Positions 1-9,570 of a stretch of DNA of 64,000 bases are shown in pieces (positions within the stretch are counted from its first letter, which is position 1; every line of letters starts with the position of its first letter). Source of the stretch: Thermofilum sp. (GTDB lineage Archaea; Thermoproteota; Thermoprotei; Thermofilales; Thermofilaceae); the NCBI GenBank assembly GCA_038741495.1, contig JAVYKX010000003.1, positions 102,883 to 166,882 of the forward strand. The letters are read 5' to 3'. The notes under the pieces were generated by a model that made no database searches, was not told the origin of the DNA, and saw only the letters and a program-made list of their open reading frames with translations. The position numbers and the translations under genes were made by a program.

Positions 1-840
1 GGCCTCTCGAGGCCCGACGTCTTCGTCGTGGTGCACGATACTCACTGGTGCGCTACCAGCGACTACGCGGACGTCGTCCTGCCGGCTCCGACCTACCTGG
101 AGAAGGACGATGTCGTGATCCCCTACAGCCACGACCTCGTGATGCTCTCGAGGAGGGCTGTGGAGCCTCTGGGGGAGAGTAGGAGCGAGGTGTGGCTCGC
201 CTGCGAGCTTGCGCGGAGGCTGAAGCTACCGGAGTGGGTCTGCGAAGACCCCTTCGACCTGCTGAGGCGCGCGCTCAGTGGGGCGCTCGAAGGGTCTTTC
301 GACGCCTTGCTCCGCGGCGAGGTGCTCAGGCTCAGGAGGAGGCATTTGGAGGAGTACCAAACCCCTTCGGGCAAGATCGAGCTCTACTCCTCTAAAGCGC
401 TCCAGCTGGGCTTGAACCCTCTCCCGGAGCAGCCTGAGCCGCCTGGTAGGGAGGGCTTCTTCGTGCTCATCAACACCGCGACCCCCCTCTACACGCACAC
501 ACAGTTCCGCGACGTGTACGGCCCGATACCGGCAATCGTCCACGTTAACCCGGAGGATGCTAGGAGCCTGGGAGTAGCTGACGGGGAGGCTGTGGAGCTC
601 TGCAGCGAGGAAGGGTGCGTCGCCGTGAAAACCGTTCTAACAGACAGCGTGCCGAGAGGCGTGCTCTGGGCTCCGAGGCAGCACGTAGGGCTCAACGGCG
701 CCCCGCTGAACACGCTGGTGAGCACAGCTACCCAGAGGATAGGTGGCGGACCTGTGTTTAACTCGACGCTCGTGCGCTTAAGGAGATCGCCCCAGCCCGC
801 TAGCGCGCTCAGCAGCAAACCCGGGCTGCTGGCAACCTAG
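1..840 (+). CDS. Molybdopterin oxidoreductase, C-terminal part (cut by window edge)
   Basis: The frame is open from base 1, so this is the 3' end of a larger gene. The N-terminal visible part (HDTHWCATSDYADVVLPAP, then TYLEKDD) matches the end of the third molybdopterin-binding domain of the DMSO reductase/formate dehydrogenase superfamily. The last ~110 residues form the MopB C-terminal beta-barrel (TPSGKIELYS, NTATPLYTHTQFRD, VNPEDARSLGVADGEAVEL). The family transfers oxygen or hydride at a bis-MGD molybdenum or tungsten centre. Substrate and Fe-S domain cannot be judged because the N-terminus lies outside the window. No partner subunit follows. Confidence 0.85.
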   Translation, partial: GLSRPDVFVVVHDTHWCATSDYADVVLPAPTYLEKDDVVIPYSHDLVMLSRRAVEPLGESRSEVWLACELARRLKLPEWVCEDPFDLLRRALSGALEGSFDALLRGEVLRLRRRHLEEYQTPSGKIELYSSKALQLGLNPLPEQPEPPGREGFFVLINTATPLYTHTQFRDVYGPIPAIVHVNPEDARSLGVADGEAVELCSEEGCVAVKTVLTDSVPRGVLWAPRQHVGLNGAPLNTLVSTATQRIGGGPVFNSTLVRLRRSPQPASALSSKPGLLAT

Positions 841-883
841 CCGGCTGGCGAGAACCTTCTGGTCCCCGCTCTCCGAACTAAAC

Positions 884-892
884 TCTTTATAT
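884..892 (+). promoter_or_regulatory. TATA box of the mscS gene
   Basis: CTTTATATC lies about 30 bp before the ATG at 918, the spacing expected for an archaeal promoter giving a very short leader. Confidence 0.55.
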
Positions 893-917
893 CTCTCTTA
901 AGCGCGCTCCCAGCTGT

Positions 918-1520
918 ATGGGGGAAGCTAGCCCAGCCAAAGGCGTGAGGAGGGAGCTTCTGGGCCTCGTCACCTGGATCGCCCTGTACATAGTAGTCTC
1001 TGCCCTTATCCTGACGGCGCTGCCGTCCTACTTCCCGCAGCTAGCCGAACCGATCAAGGACTACTCCTCCTACATCACCATAGGGCTATCGCTGTTCTTC
1101 GGCTACATGATCGTGAGCAGTGTTGCCGGAATCCTCTACTGGTCCCTGCGCCTCCGCTACCCCCACTCCACTGCAGCAGCTGTGCGCAGCATGGTAAAGA
1201 TCCTCGGTATCGGAGCCCTAGCGGCTGCTATAGCCGGCGGGGCAGCCGGCGGGGCGGCGGGAGTCGCGCTGGGCGGCTTCATAGGCATGGTGGTAGGCTT
1301 CGCTTCGCAGCAGGTGCTCGGCCAGGCGATAGCGGGCCTCTTCGTCCTCATAGCGAGGCCGATCAGAATAGGCGATAAAGTCACTGTCGCCGGGGAGACA
1401 GGAACGGTTCAAGACATCAGCACCCTCTTCACGACGATCGAGAAGGAGGACGGCACGATCGCGCTGATACCCAACAACATGCTGGTGGGCTCTAAGATCT
1501 ACATTATCAGAAGGGCTTAA
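918..1520 (+). CDS. mscS: Small-conductance mechanosensitive channel (MscS family)
   Basis: This 200-residue membrane protein releases solutes on hypo-osmotic shock. Hydrophobic segments lie near residues 14-36 and 50-75. A Gly/Ala-rich pore helix follows at about 95-130 (AGGAAGGAAGVALGGFIG), then the beta-domain signature FASQQVLGQAIAGLFVLIARPIRIGDKV and PNNMLVGSKI. It is short for the family: the C-terminal alpha/beta vestibule domain of E. coli MscS is missing, as in other minimal archaeal homologues. It is monocistronic with its own TATA box. Confidence 0.88.
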   Translation: MGEASPAKGVRRELLGLVTWIALYIVVSALILTALPSYFPQLAEPIKDYSSYITIGLSLFFGYMIVSSVAGILYWSLRLRYPHSTAAAVRSMVKILGIGALAAAIAGGAAGGAAGVALGGFIGMVVGFASQQVLGQAIAGLFVLIARPIRIGDKVTVAGETGTVQDISTLFTTIEKEDGTIALIPNNMLVGSKIYIIRRA

Positions 1521-1892
1521 GCCCCCTGCAGCCGTCAGCCCGGCTGAAGCTGCGCTGCCGGTAAGCGGCTCCCCGCTTCGCTGGAGAAAAGGAGGCGGCG
1601 AACCTGCAGCTGATCTCGAGCGCTGGTACCAGCACTGCTTTTTCCCCGCTTCCTCCAGCCAGCGGCCTTCACCGCTCCCGAGCGTTTCCCTGACCGTTCT
1701 TCCCAGCTTTCAGCCCACGGGTGCTCTATGACAGCAGGTTTGGGAAACCTCTACGCGGCTTCTCGAGGGGCCTACTCTCGGAGATAGGTCTCCCGGAGAG
1801 CAGGTTCGGCGTTTCCCTCCAATGCTTTAGGTAAGTGCAGTTTGCGGTTTGCCCATCGGAAAGTATTTGTTAGGGTACCTGCACTAAACCCT
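1521..1892. other. Intergenic region without a convincing gene
   Basis: About 370 bp between mscS and the ferredoxin operon. A short plus-strand open stretch around 1724-1834 (reading VLYDSRFGKPLRGF) faintly resembles the start of a cofactor-biosynthesis protein but is only ~37 codons and has no usable motif. The right end, 1859-1872, is AT-richer and probably holds the promoter of the downstream ferredoxin. Confidence 0.3.
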
Positions 1893-2138
1893 GTGCGGAA
1901 AGTGAAAGTTACTGTTGACCGCGCAAAGTGCATATCCTGCGGAGCAGCTCCGTCGGTCTGCCCGGATGTGTTCGTCCTGGGAGATGATAACTCGAAGAAC
2001 AGGGTTGTCGAGAAGTACACTGTCGAGTTTTCAAGCGAAGTATCCGTTGGAGTGATCCCCGAGGAGCTTTTAGAGTGCGCGAAGTTGGGCGCCAGCGCCT
2101 GCCCCGTTGAAGCGATCAAAGTCGAGGTGGTTGAGTAG
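1893..2138 (+). CDS. [4Fe-4S] ferredoxin
   Basis: A small ferredoxin of about 81 residues. CISCGAAPSVCPDVF supplies Cys-x2-Cys and a further Cys-Pro, and CPVEAI near the C-terminus supplies the last ligand, so one 4Fe-4S cluster is expected, with an extra N-terminal lysine-rich strand (VRKVKVTVDRAKC). GTG at 1893 is preferred because it starts right at the conserved strand; a TTG at 1842 would add 17 atypical residues. Its stop overlaps the next start, and the oxidoreductase follows in the same operon, so it is the likely electron acceptor for oxoacid oxidation. Confidence 0.85.
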   Translation: MRKVKVTVDRAKCISCGAAPSVCPDVFVLGDDNSKNRVVEKYTVEFSSEVSVGVIPEELLECAKLGASACPVEAIKVEVVE

Positions 2139-2431
2139 TGGGCTGCGAGAAGTGCCGGTACCTCCACCCCTCCCCGGTTCACGAGCACCTGGCTTACTGC
2201 GCCAGGTGCTCCACTTTCGTTTCTTGGCCTTCGGAGAGGTGCGCTAGCATCGAACCCTGGACTCCCAGCGACCTCGCATCCGCGCTCGAGAAGGGAGCTC
2301 TCGCCTACTGCCTGGCTTGCCGGGCAACTCTCACGTCTGGAGAAGTAGAGGAGCACGCGGCGAGAGGGCACCCCATCTCGCTAGCCGTGCTGGGCGAAGA
2401 GCTTCTCGAGGAGGTTTACGCAGGCGATTAG
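2138..2431 (+). CDS. Small cysteine-rich zinc-ribbon-like protein
   Basis: A 97-residue protein of unknown function, translationally coupled to the ferredoxin (GTG start shares a base with the ferredoxin stop) and ending one base before the oxidoreductase start. It has paired cysteines (CEKC near residue 3, CARC near 22, C at 34, CLAC near 58) plus several histidines (H10, H14, H16, EEHAARGH), suggesting one or two zinc sites. Its place between ferredoxin and oxidoreductase genes suggests an accessory or assembly role; that is inference. Confidence 0.65.
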   Translation: MGCEKCRYLHPSPVHEHLAYCARCSTFVSWPSERCASIEPWTPSDLASALEKGALAYCLACRATLTSGEVEEHAARGHPISLAVLGEELLEEVYAGD

Positions 2432-2432
2432 A

Positions 2433-4331
2433 GTGAGGGAGGTTAGGTTCCTCCTCGGTGGGCCGCAGGGGGGCGGCGTAGAGACCGCGATGATGGTTCT
2501 CTTGAGGGCTCTTGCAGAGGCAGGCTACGGCGTGCTCGCGAGCAGAGAGTACTTCTCGAACATCGTTGGTAGGCACAGCTACGTGCTTGCCCGCGCTTGC
2601 TCGAGCGGCGCACCCCTCTCGCTGAGCTACCCAGTGCACGTGGTTGCGGCAATGGACGCTGAGACTGTGTTTACTCACGCTTTCGACTTAGCGCGGAGAG
2701 GAGTTCTGGTACTCGACAGGGATGCTTACGGGAGGAGGTTGAGCGAAATCGCGAGCATGGAGGACTACACGCGCGAGAGAATCAGGAGGAGGCTGACCGC
2801 TCTCGGGCTCGGCGAGGACCTCCCCTCCCTCCTAAGCCACCTGGTGTCGAACGCCGGCGTGAGAGTCGTCTCCTTCAGCTTCAGGGAAGTCCTCTCGAGA
2901 GCGGGCGAGAAAGCTGGGCTGAGCCCCGCGCTTCTCAGCCGCTACCTGAGCTCGGTCATCGCTGGGGCTGTAGCTAGCTTGCTCGGCCTGAGCCGGGCAC
3001 ATGTCGAGCGCGCGTTCAGGCAGCAGTTCAGGGGGAGGGAGGACCTCGTGAAGAGCAACCTGGCTGTGCTCGATGAGGTTTCCCGAGAGGTGGAGTCCAG
3101 CGGGGTGAAGATCGAGGTGGATAAGCCGGAGGTGAAGCCGGGAAAGTACCTGCTAGTCTCGGGTAACGACGCGGTCGCCATGGGGAAAGTGGTCGGCGGA
3201 CTCAGGTTCCAGAGCTACTACCCGATCACCCCGGCAGCGGATGAGAGTGTTTTCCTGGAGAGGGTGAGCTACGCCGAGCACGCGGGACCCCTCCTCGGGC
3301 CCATTCTCGTACTGCAGACAGAGGACGAGATAGCGGCGATAGCTTCTGCGATCGGCGCAGCCCTGGCGGGCGTGAGGAGTGCTACCTCGACGAGCGGGCC
3401 TGGGTTCGACCTCATGGTGGAGGGCCTCTCGTACGCGGGCATGAACGAGGTGCCTGTTGTGATCACCTACTACCAGAGGGGTGGCCCCAGCACTGGCCAG
3501 CCGACGAGGGGTGCTCAGAGCGACTTGCTCAGCGCGGTGTTCGCGGGCCACGGCGAGTTCGCTAGAGTGGTGATTAGCTCGGGGGACCACGAGGAAGCGT
3601 TCTACGACGCGGTCGAGGCGTTCAACATCGCCGAGAAGTTCCAGGTTCCTGTAATCCACCTGCTAGACAAGTTTCTCGCGAACAGCGTCGCTCTCATCCC
3701 CCTCCCCGACGTCGAGCTGGTGAGGATCGATAGAGGTAGCTTGGTGGCCAGCCCGGGACCTGGCTACAAGAGGTTTAGCGCCGAGTCTCCCGTGTCGCCG
3801 CGGGCACCTCTGGGCAGCGCGGTGATGTGGTACACGGGTGATGAGCACGACGAGTACGGGCACATCGTCGAGGACCCTGAGAACCGTGAGAGAATGTACC
3901 GGAAGAGGATTGAGAAGATGGAGCTCGTTAGGCGGGAGCTTCCTAGAGAGCGGAAGCTCACCTACCACGGGGCTGGAAACCCAGACTTCCTGGTGGTCGG
4001 TTGGGGGAGCGTTAAGGGAGCAGCGGTGGAAGCGCTCAGGGAGCTTGATGCGAGGGGCTTTAGAGGTGGCTACCTGAACCTCAAGCTCCTCTGGCCCCTC
4101 CCCTCGGAGGAGGTGAGGGAGGTTCTCGCGAAAGCTAAGGAGGTGATCGCTGTCGAGCACAGCTACGGGGCTCTCGTGTCGAAGCTCTTGATGATGGAGG
4201 CTGGCGTGAAAGTCAGCAAAGCTGTGGTGAAGTACACGGGGAGGCCGATCACTCTCGGCGAGCTCGTCAGCGCTCTGGAGAGGATACTGGTAGGCGGGGA
4301 GGAGAGGGTGGTGCTCACCTATGGCGCGTAG
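2433..4331 (+). CDS. 2-oxoacid:ferredoxin oxidoreductase, fused gamma-alpha subunit
   Basis: A 632-residue fusion typical of Crenarchaeota. The gamma domain occupies roughly residues 1-185 ([27 protein letters not shown]). The alpha domain follows from about residue 230 with [11 protein letters not shown] near 262, [18 protein letters not shown] and [20 protein letters not shown]. With the beta subunit downstream it oxidatively decarboxylates 2-oxoacids (pyruvate, 2-oxoglutarate or related) to acyl-CoA and reduces ferredoxin in the cytoplasm. The alpha motif reads YPITPAAD rather than YPITPSSE; substrate range cannot be settled from this. The GTG start lies one base after the preceding stop; the 3' end overlaps the beta gene by 11 bp. 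Confidence 0.93.
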   Translation: MREVRFLLGGPQGGGVETAMMVLLRALAEAGYGVLASREYFSNIVGRHSYVLARACSSGAPLSLSYPVHVVAAMDAETVFTHAFDLARRGVLVLDRDAYGRRLSEIASMEDYTRERIRRRLTALGLGEDLPSLLSHLVSNAGVRVVSFSFREVLSRAGEKAGLSPALLSRYLSSVIAGAVASLLGLSRAHVERAFRQQFRGREDLVKSNLAVLDEVSREVESSGVKIEVDKPEVKPGKYLLVSGNDAVAMGKVVGGLRFQSYYPITPAADESVFLERVSYAEHAGPLLGPILVLQTEDEIAAIASAIGAALAGVRSATSTSGPGFDLMVEGLSYAGMNEVPVVITYYQRGGPSTGQPTRGAQSDLLSAVFAGHGEFARVVISSGDHEEAFYDAVEAFNIAEKFQVPVIHLLDKFLANSVALIPLPDVELVRIDRGSLVASPGPGYKRFSAESPVSPRAPLGSAVMWYTGDEHDEYGHIVEDPENRERMYRKRIEKMELVRRELPRERKLTYHGAGNPDFLVVGWGSVKGAAVEALRELDARGFRGGYLNLKLLWPLPSEEVREVLAKAKEVIAVEHSYGALVSKLLMMEAGVKVSKAVVKYTGRPITLGELVSALERILVGGEERVVLTYGA

Positions 4332-5256
4332 CCCGCAGGAGTACAGGTCGAAGATCTGGGCTGACTGGTGCCCTGGCTGCGGCAACTACGGCATCCTCTC
4401 AGCCCTAACGCAGGCTCTAGCCGAGCTCGAGCTCGACCCGAGGACGACTGTCGTGGTCTCGGGCATCGGGTGCTCCGGCAAGATTCCTCACTTCGTTAAC
4501 GTTGCGGGAGTTCACACTTTGCACGGCCGCGCGATCCCCTTCGCCACGGGAATCAAGCTCGCCAACCCTAACCTCACGGTCATCGTGCACGGAGGGGACG
4601 GGGACCTGCTCGGCATCGGTGCAGGGCACTTCGTCGCGCTAGGCAGGAGGAACCTGGACTTGACGGTGGTACTCCACGATAACAGGGTGTACGGGCTAAC
4701 GAAGGGTCAAGCCTCTCCGACTCTGCCCTATGGTGTGAGGACGAAGGCTCTCGCCAGGCCTAACATCCACTTCGCCGTCAACCCTGTCGCCCTGGCTATC
4801 GCTTCCGGCTACACGTTCGTGGCGAGGAGCTACGCTCTCGACGTGAAGCACTTGAAAGAGATTTTGAAGCGCGCGGTCCGCTTCAGGGGGGCAGCCTTCG
4901 TCGACGTGCTGCAGCCCTGCCCCACCTTCAACGATGTCCACACTCCAGAGTACTACAGGCGGATCACCTACTACCTGGACGAGCGGGGCTGGGACCCGCT
5001 CGTCAGAGACCCCGAGGAGGCGGAAGAGAAGGTTCAGCGCGCGTTCAGGCTTGCTCTCGAGGAGGAGAAGCTAGCTCTCGGAGTCTTCTACGAGAACCCC
5101 CACGTGCCCACCTTCGAGGAAAGAGTATCCTCAGCGGTCCCGGCGTACCGGCATGCTACGCCGGCAAGCTCCCCCGTGGAGCGCGAGGGGAGAACTGTAG
5201 TCTCCCGCGAGGCTTTTCTCCAGCTTTTCAAGGACTACGTCGTGGAAGTCGAGTAG
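4321..5256 (+). CDS. 2-oxoacid:ferredoxin oxidoreductase, beta subunit (TPP-binding)
   Basis: A 311-residue thiamine-diphosphate-binding subunit. [10 protein letters not shown] near residue 16 and [11 protein letters not shown] near 48 give three cluster cysteines; a fourth may be in [10 protein letters not shown]. The TPP/Mg motif is [16 protein letters not shown] followed by [15 protein letters not shown]. No separate delta (2x4Fe-4S) subunit is encoded, consistent with the two-subunit archaeal enzyme that passes electrons to free ferredoxin such as the one at the operon's start. It overlaps the gamma-alpha gene. Confidence 0.93.
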   Translation: MARSPQEYRSKIWADWCPGCGNYGILSALTQALAELELDPRTTVVVSGIGCSGKIPHFVNVAGVHTLHGRAIPFATGIKLANPNLTVIVHGGDGDLLGIGAGHFVALGRRNLDLTVVLHDNRVYGLTKGQASPTLPYGVRTKALARPNIHFAVNPVALAIASGYTFVARSYALDVKHLKEILKRAVRFRGAAFVDVLQPCPTFNDVHTPEYYRRITYYLDERGWDPLVRDPEEAEEKVQRAFRLALEEEKLALGVFYENPHVPTFEERVSSAVPAYRHATPASSPVEREGRTVVSREAFLQLFKDYVVEVE

Positions 5257-5290
5257 CGTTGGAGCGGCGACCGCGCCCCGGGCTGGTTAA

Positions 5291-5300
5291 GGTTTTTTAA
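5291..5300 (+). promoter_or_regulatory. TATA box of the GH4 gene
   Basis: A T-rich box (GGTTTTTTAA) centred about 28 bp before the GTG at 5324, consistent with leaderless transcription. Confidence 0.55.
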
Positions 5301-5323
5301 CTGCGAGGCGCCTTGAGCTCACC

Positions 5324-6694
5324 GTGACCAAGGTTAAGATCAGCGTTATAGGCGCCGGCTCCGTCGCCTGGAGCTCGAAGCTCATCCACGACCTTCTCCA
5401 CACGCCCGAGCTCTACGGGAGCAAAGTGTACCTGATGGACATCAACGAGGAGAGGTTGAGGCTGACTAAAGCCCTAGCGGACAGCTACATGGCGGAGGTG
5501 GGCGGCCGCTACGACTTCATCGCCACGATGGATAGGAGGGAGGCGATCAGAGATGCCGACTTCGTGATTAACACGGCGATGTACGGTGGCCACCTGTACT
5601 ACGAGAAGATGAGGAGAATCTCGGAGAAGCACGGCTACTACCGCGGCGTGAACAGCACCGAGTGGAACATGGTCTCGGACTACCACACGATCTGGGGCTA
5701 CTACCAGTGGCGGCTCGCCATGGATATCGCGAGGGATGTTGAAGAGCTCGCGCCCGACGCCTGGCTTATCCAGATGGCCAACCCCGTCTTCGAGCTCACC
5801 ACCCTCCTCTCCAGGGAGACGAAGCTGAAGGTTATCGGGCTGTGCCACGGCCACCTCGGCTACAAGGAGATTGCGAGCGCGCTCGGCCTCAACCCTGCGG
5901 AGGTCGAGTTCGAGGCGATCGGTTTCAACCACGTGATCTGGCTCACGAAGTTCAAGTACCAGGGGGAAGACGCGTACCCTCTAATCGACCGCTGGATCGA
6001 GGAAGAGTCCGCGAAGTACTGGGAGAGGTGGAGGCGGGAGCAGTCCAACCCCTTCGACATTCAGATGTCGCCCGCCGCGGTGGACATGTACAGGAGCTAC
6101 GGGCTCTTCCCAGTCGGCGACACGGTGCGGGGAGGAACTTGGAAGTATCACTGGAACCTTGAGACGAAGCAGCGCTGGTACGGCCCGACCGGGGGGCCTG
6201 ACAGCGAGATCGGCTGGGAGATCTACCTGACCCACGGGGAAGCGTGGCTGGAGGAGATCGCGGAGATCGTAAGGGCTGGAAAGCCGCTCGCACCTCTCTT
6301 CCCCAAGGGCAGGACGGACGAGAGCGTTGTCCCGCTCATGCGCTCGATAGCGGCTGACGAGCCCGCAGTGTACCAGGTGAACGTGCTGAACAAGGGAGCG
6401 GTCGAGGGGTTGCCGCACGACATAGCGGTGGAGATCCCGGCGGAGGTGGGGAAGGATGTCAGAAGGCCCGCGGGCCTCAAGCTCCCGGGCAGGATCCTCA
6501 AGCTGGTGCTCTGGCCTAGGATGCTTAGGGCCGAGATGGCGCTCGAGGCTTTCCTCGAGGGAGGCAGGCAGGTGCTCATCGACTGGCTCATGCTCGACCC
6601 GCGGACGAAGAGCGAGAAGCAGGCGGAAGAAGCCTGGGAGGAGATCTTGAAAATGCCCGAGAACAGGGAGATGGCTGACCACTACAGAGGGTGA
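5324..6694 (+). CDS. Glycoside hydrolase family 4, alpha-galactosidase/alpha-glucosidase-like
   Basis: A 456-residue GH4 enzyme. These need NAD and Mn(2+) and cleave glycosides by an oxidation-elimination mechanism. The N-terminal Rossmann fold shows VIGAGSVAWSSKL and acidic YLMDINEERL; NMVSDYHT and NPVFELTT follow. Metal-site residues are visible at C174-H175 (LCHGH) and in FNHVIW (H203). Length is normal for MelA-type enzymes. There is no signal peptide, so it acts on imported sugars, fitting the carbohydrate ABC transporter at 9.6-13.8 kb. The exact glycoside cannot be told from sequence. GTG start with a TATA box 28 bp upstream. Confidence 0.9.
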   Translation: MTKVKISVIGAGSVAWSSKLIHDLLHTPELYGSKVYLMDINEERLRLTKALADSYMAEVGGRYDFIATMDRREAIRDADFVINTAMYGGHLYYEKMRRISEKHGYYRGVNSTEWNMVSDYHTIWGYYQWRLAMDIARDVEELAPDAWLIQMANPVFELTTLLSRETKLKVIGLCHGHLGYKEIASALGLNPAEVEFEAIGFNHVIWLTKFKYQGEDAYPLIDRWIEEESAKYWERWRREQSNPFDIQMSPAAVDMYRSYGLFPVGDTVRGGTWKYHWNLETKQRWYGPTGGPDSEIGWEIYLTHGEAWLEEIAEIVRAGKPLAPLFPKGRTDESVVPLMRSIAADEPAVYQVNVLNKGAVEGLPHDIAVEIPAEVGKDVRRPAGLKLPGRILKLVLWPRMLRAEMALEAFLEGGRQVLIDWLMLDPRTKSEKQAEEAWEEILKMPENREMADHYRG

Positions 6695-6901
6695 GATCCA
6701 CCCTCCGGGTCTCGGCGCATTTTCCCGTGGCTCCCGGCCGGCGAAGACGGGCGCAGCTCGAGCGAGCGCCGACTCTAGTAGTCCTGCGCTGGGAGAGCTC
6801 CGGAGAAGAGCTGCCCGCTCGGCGCCTCGATAAATCTCTGAGGTGGTGATGTTTAGAAATAAAAATTAAAGCGTGCTAGTGCTATTTTTATCAGTAATGG
6901 G

Positions 6902-8476
6902 ATGATTAGAGGGGTAGCGCCGCTCGCCGCCTCACTCCTAGTTCTGGCGATCACAGTGGCTGCTGTTCTCATCACGTACCTGTGGGTGAGCAGCTACGCG
7001 AGCTCCCAGCGGCAGCCGGAGCCTCCCCAGATCAGGGAGCTCGCAAAGATAGAGAGTGTTGAGTACGATGGGTCGAAGCTGAAAGTTACGCTGCGCAACA
7101 TAGGCTCTGCGAAGCTCACCATTGATGCTCTCTACGTCATCAAGCCTGGGGGAGTAGCTGTCTTCGCGGAGAGAGGTTTAGCTCTCGAGGTTGAGCCCGG
7201 CGCCTCCACAGCTCTCGAGGTAGAGGTCCAGCTGGCCGCTGAAACCTACGTAGTGAAGCTCGTGACCACTACGGGTGTTGAAGTGACCGCTCTACTCTCC
7301 AGAGTTCTAGCGCGGCAGCCCAGCCAGCCTCAGGAGCCTGGCCAGGAGCCCGCAAACCCCGTTTTCTCTATTACCGATTGGAGTAGAGAGATCGTGGGCG
7401 CTGTAGCCTCGACCCGCTTATTCAACGTGTCTATCGCGAACGGGGGCAGGGGTGCCGGCACAGCAGCTGTGAAAATCTACGATCATAGAGGCTCGCCTGC
7501 CGCTGAGGTGAAAGTGAATCTTCAACCTGGTGAGATGCGCAACCTGTCTCTCGAGATCAGCTTGCCAAGCGCAAGGGGCGTATACTCGTGGACTGTGAAA
7601 GCCGAGAACATCGCGACAGGCAGGGTTGACGATGAGGAAAGTTTCCGCGTCGAAGCCAGGGACCTGTACCTTAAAAGCCGCAGCGCTCTCTACTTCACCG
7701 CTTTCGAGAAAATCACGAAGGACTGGCACCAGGAGGGTGGCAGCTGGAGTATAGATAACGGTAGCGGCCGCAGCGCGCTCCTAGGGAAGGATAATGATAA
7801 AGGGCCAGGTGGGGCCTCCTTCTTGTACCGCGAGCTGCCACCTGTAAGCTTTTTAGAGGCAGGCGTCCAGATACTGAGGGACTCGCCTCCCCCCACTCGG
7901 TACGGGCTAGCTCTTATGAGTGCCACTCCTTCATCTTCCTCGTATACATTCTACGCAGTCTGCGTCGACTATAAGGGGGGAGATAAAGGGTTCAGAATCG
8001 ACTACTACGATGGGTCAATCTGGAAAACTGTCAACAGCACATCTTTTAACCCTGCTAAAGAGTGGTACACTCTGCTCGTGAAGTGGGGGCCAGCGGGCAT
8101 AGAGGCCTACATATACGCTTCCGACGGCAGCCTGAAGGCTTCCCTGAAGCACAGTCCTAGCGGCTTCAACCCGAACCACGTTGCGCTAATCGTGGATGAT
8201 GGTGAAGCCTACTTCGACAACTTCGTTCTGGCGACAGGAGGCGCGGGAAGCGTGAAGGTAGATGGCCTGCAGCAGGGCTGGCGCGTAGAGCTCTACTCCG
8301 GTGACAGGCTGGTGGCTAGCGGTACCGCTGAGGGCAGCCGGGCTATGCTCGACGTGGTTACCGACCTGGTGGTGCTGAACGCTAAGATAGTTGTGAAGGA
8401 TTCTGCTGGAAGAGAAGTTATCAGCAGAAACCTGGACACTGTCGTCGGGGGAGACGAGTACTCCTACAGCGTGTAG
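6902..8476 (+). CDS. Surface protein with type IV pilin-like N-terminus and carbohydrate-binding-like fold
   Basis: A 524-residue protein beginning MIRGVAPLAASLLVLAITVA, a short charged N-terminus then one hydrophobic helix (about residues 6-33), resembling archaeal pilin/archaellin-like anchors. Residues ~50-130 and ~165-255 look like tandem beta-sandwich (CARDB-like) domains rich in Val/Leu-Glu strands. Residues ~270-450 (YFTAFEKITKDWHQEGGSWSID, AYFDNFVLATG) resemble a LamG/concanavalin-type jelly roll, often glycan-binding. A polymer-binding surface role near sugar-use genes is inferred. AT-rich promoter DNA lies at 6851-6890. Confidence 0.6.
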   Translation: MIRGVAPLAASLLVLAITVAAVLITYLWVSSYASSQRQPEPPQIRELAKIESVEYDGSKLKVTLRNIGSAKLTIDALYVIKPGGVAVFAERGLALEVEPGASTALEVEVQLAAETYVVKLVTTTGVEVTALLSRVLARQPSQPQEPGQEPANPVFSITDWSREIVGAVASTRLFNVSIANGGRGAGTAAVKIYDHRGSPAAEVKVNLQPGEMRNLSLEISLPSARGVYSWTVKAENIATGRVDDEESFRVEARDLYLKSRSALYFTAFEKITKDWHQEGGSWSIDNGSGRSALLGKDNDKGPGGASFLYRELPPVSFLEAGVQILRDSPPPTRYGLALMSATPSSSSYTFYAVCVDYKGGDKGFRIDYYDGSIWKTVNSTSFNPAKEWYTLLVKWGPAGIEAYIYASDGSLKASLKHSPSGFNPNHVALIVDDGEAYFDNFVLATGGAGSVKVDGLQQGWRVELYSGDRLVASGTAEGSRAMLDVVTDLVVLNAKIVVKDSAGREVISRNLDTVVGGDEYSYSV

Positions 8477-8595
8477 CTCGCTTTTCTTCACGCTCCCACC
8501 GCCTCCCAGGCGCCGGCAGTTTCCCCACCTACGGGTTGCCGAGCAGCGAGAAAGCATTTCCGAGGAGTTTACCGCCTGCTCAACGCGAGACATGT

Positions 8596-9195
8596 TTAAA
8601 GCTGTTTTTCAGCTTCCTTTAAAGCGCTCGAAAGCTCGCCGTAGACTTCTTTCGCGAAGACTTGGATCAGCCTCTCGTAGAGCTTCTCGTCAACGCCGAT
8701 CGCTCTCTTCCGCACGACTTCTCTCACGATGCTGTACGAGTAGAGCATGATGCTCAGGTTCCAGTAAAGGGCTTTAACTACTGCAACAGCTTCAGCTGTA
8801 TTCGAGGAGAGGCCGGCGAGCTCTCTAGCGAAAGCTCCCATCGTCTCTACCATAAGCTGTTCCTTCACACCGCTTTTCACGTGAGCGAGGCCGATCTTCG
8901 CAACTAAGATCGCGTGCCTATCGCCGTAGTCACCGCCGAAAACTGCAGCGAGCCAGTACTTAAACAGCTCTGCAGCTCTCTCCAAGGTTAAGCCGGACCT
9001 CTGAACGCACTCCCGGCCCTCAGGATCAGCTAGCAGCGAGCTCGCAGCAGCGCTAACGATAGCGTCTGCAGAGGCCGCGACGCGGCCAGCCATCGCCCGG
9101 AGCGCTTGCACATCGTCTGGAGTTATGTTGAGGAAGCTTCTGCACCGCTTACCCATCTCCACTATACGCGCAGCAAACTCGCTGTTCTCGCTCAC
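8596..9195 (-). CDS. Protoglobin (single-domain haem globin of the sensor-globin lineage)
   Basis: About 199 all-helical residues matching archaeal protoglobins (about 195 residues in Aeropyrum). The diagnostic F-helix region reads GGDYGDRHAILVAKIGLAHV with the proximal haem histidine in IGLAHVKSGV (codon at 8881-8883). W and Y residues upstream (FKYWLAAVFGGDY) fit the family. No signalling domain is fused, so it binds O2, CO or NO on its own. GTG at 9195 is chosen: an AT-rich box on the minus strand at 9221-9230 lies 26-35 bp upstream. A TTG at 9234 would add 13 residues. Convergent with the surface-protein gene. Confidence 0.75.
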   Translation of the reverse strand: MSENSEFAARIVEMGKRCRSFLNITPDDVQALRAMAGRVAASADAIVSAAASSLLADPEGRECVQRSGLTLERAAELFKYWLAAVFGGDYGDRHAILVAKIGLAHVKSGVKEQLMVETMGAFARELAGLSSNTAEAVAVVKALYWNLSIMLYSYSIVREVVRKRAIGVDEKLYERLIQVFAKEVYGELSSALKEAEKQL

Positions 9196-9234
9196 GGAGC
9201 AGGTATTCAGCGCTCTACCTATAACGTTAATCAA

Positions 9235-9570
9235 TGCTGCTGTCCAAGCAGCGAATCTGTTTCGCCCTCGACAGCACCGTCAAGCTGGCGAGCCCCGCCG
9301 GACGGCATTTCTTAAACCGCTTCGCCACGCAGTGCACCCTCATCGACAACGCTTAGAGCAGCTCACTGAGCCTAGACCCGCAAGCCTGAGGCAACGCTCT
9401 TCCTTGAGTAGCTCGCCTGCAGCTTCCCACCGCTTAGGCTCCTGGGGTTCGGGCTCTACCGAGCTCCATGGCTGCTCGCGGCGGTTCCGGGCATGGGCCG
9501 CGAAAGCAGTTGTAAGCCGTTTGGGTTAAGGTATTTAAGCACCATCGTGCGCGTCTAAGACGGTGGTGGT
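9235..9570. other. Intergenic region with the promoter of the ABC ATPase gene
   Basis: No gene is convincing here; plus-strand open frames are artefacts of high GC. The only clear signal is the TATA-like GTATTTAAG at 9531-9539, about 35 bp before the GTG at 9571, followed by a G-rich ribosome-binding stretch (GGTGGTGGT). Confidence 0.4.

Noticed and set aside
1724..1837. A short frame reading VLYDSRFGKPLRGF that recalls the N-terminus of MoaA-type radical SAM proteins, near a molybdoenzyme gene.
   Set aside because: Only ~37 codons, no cysteine motif and no continuation; resemblance is too weak to call.
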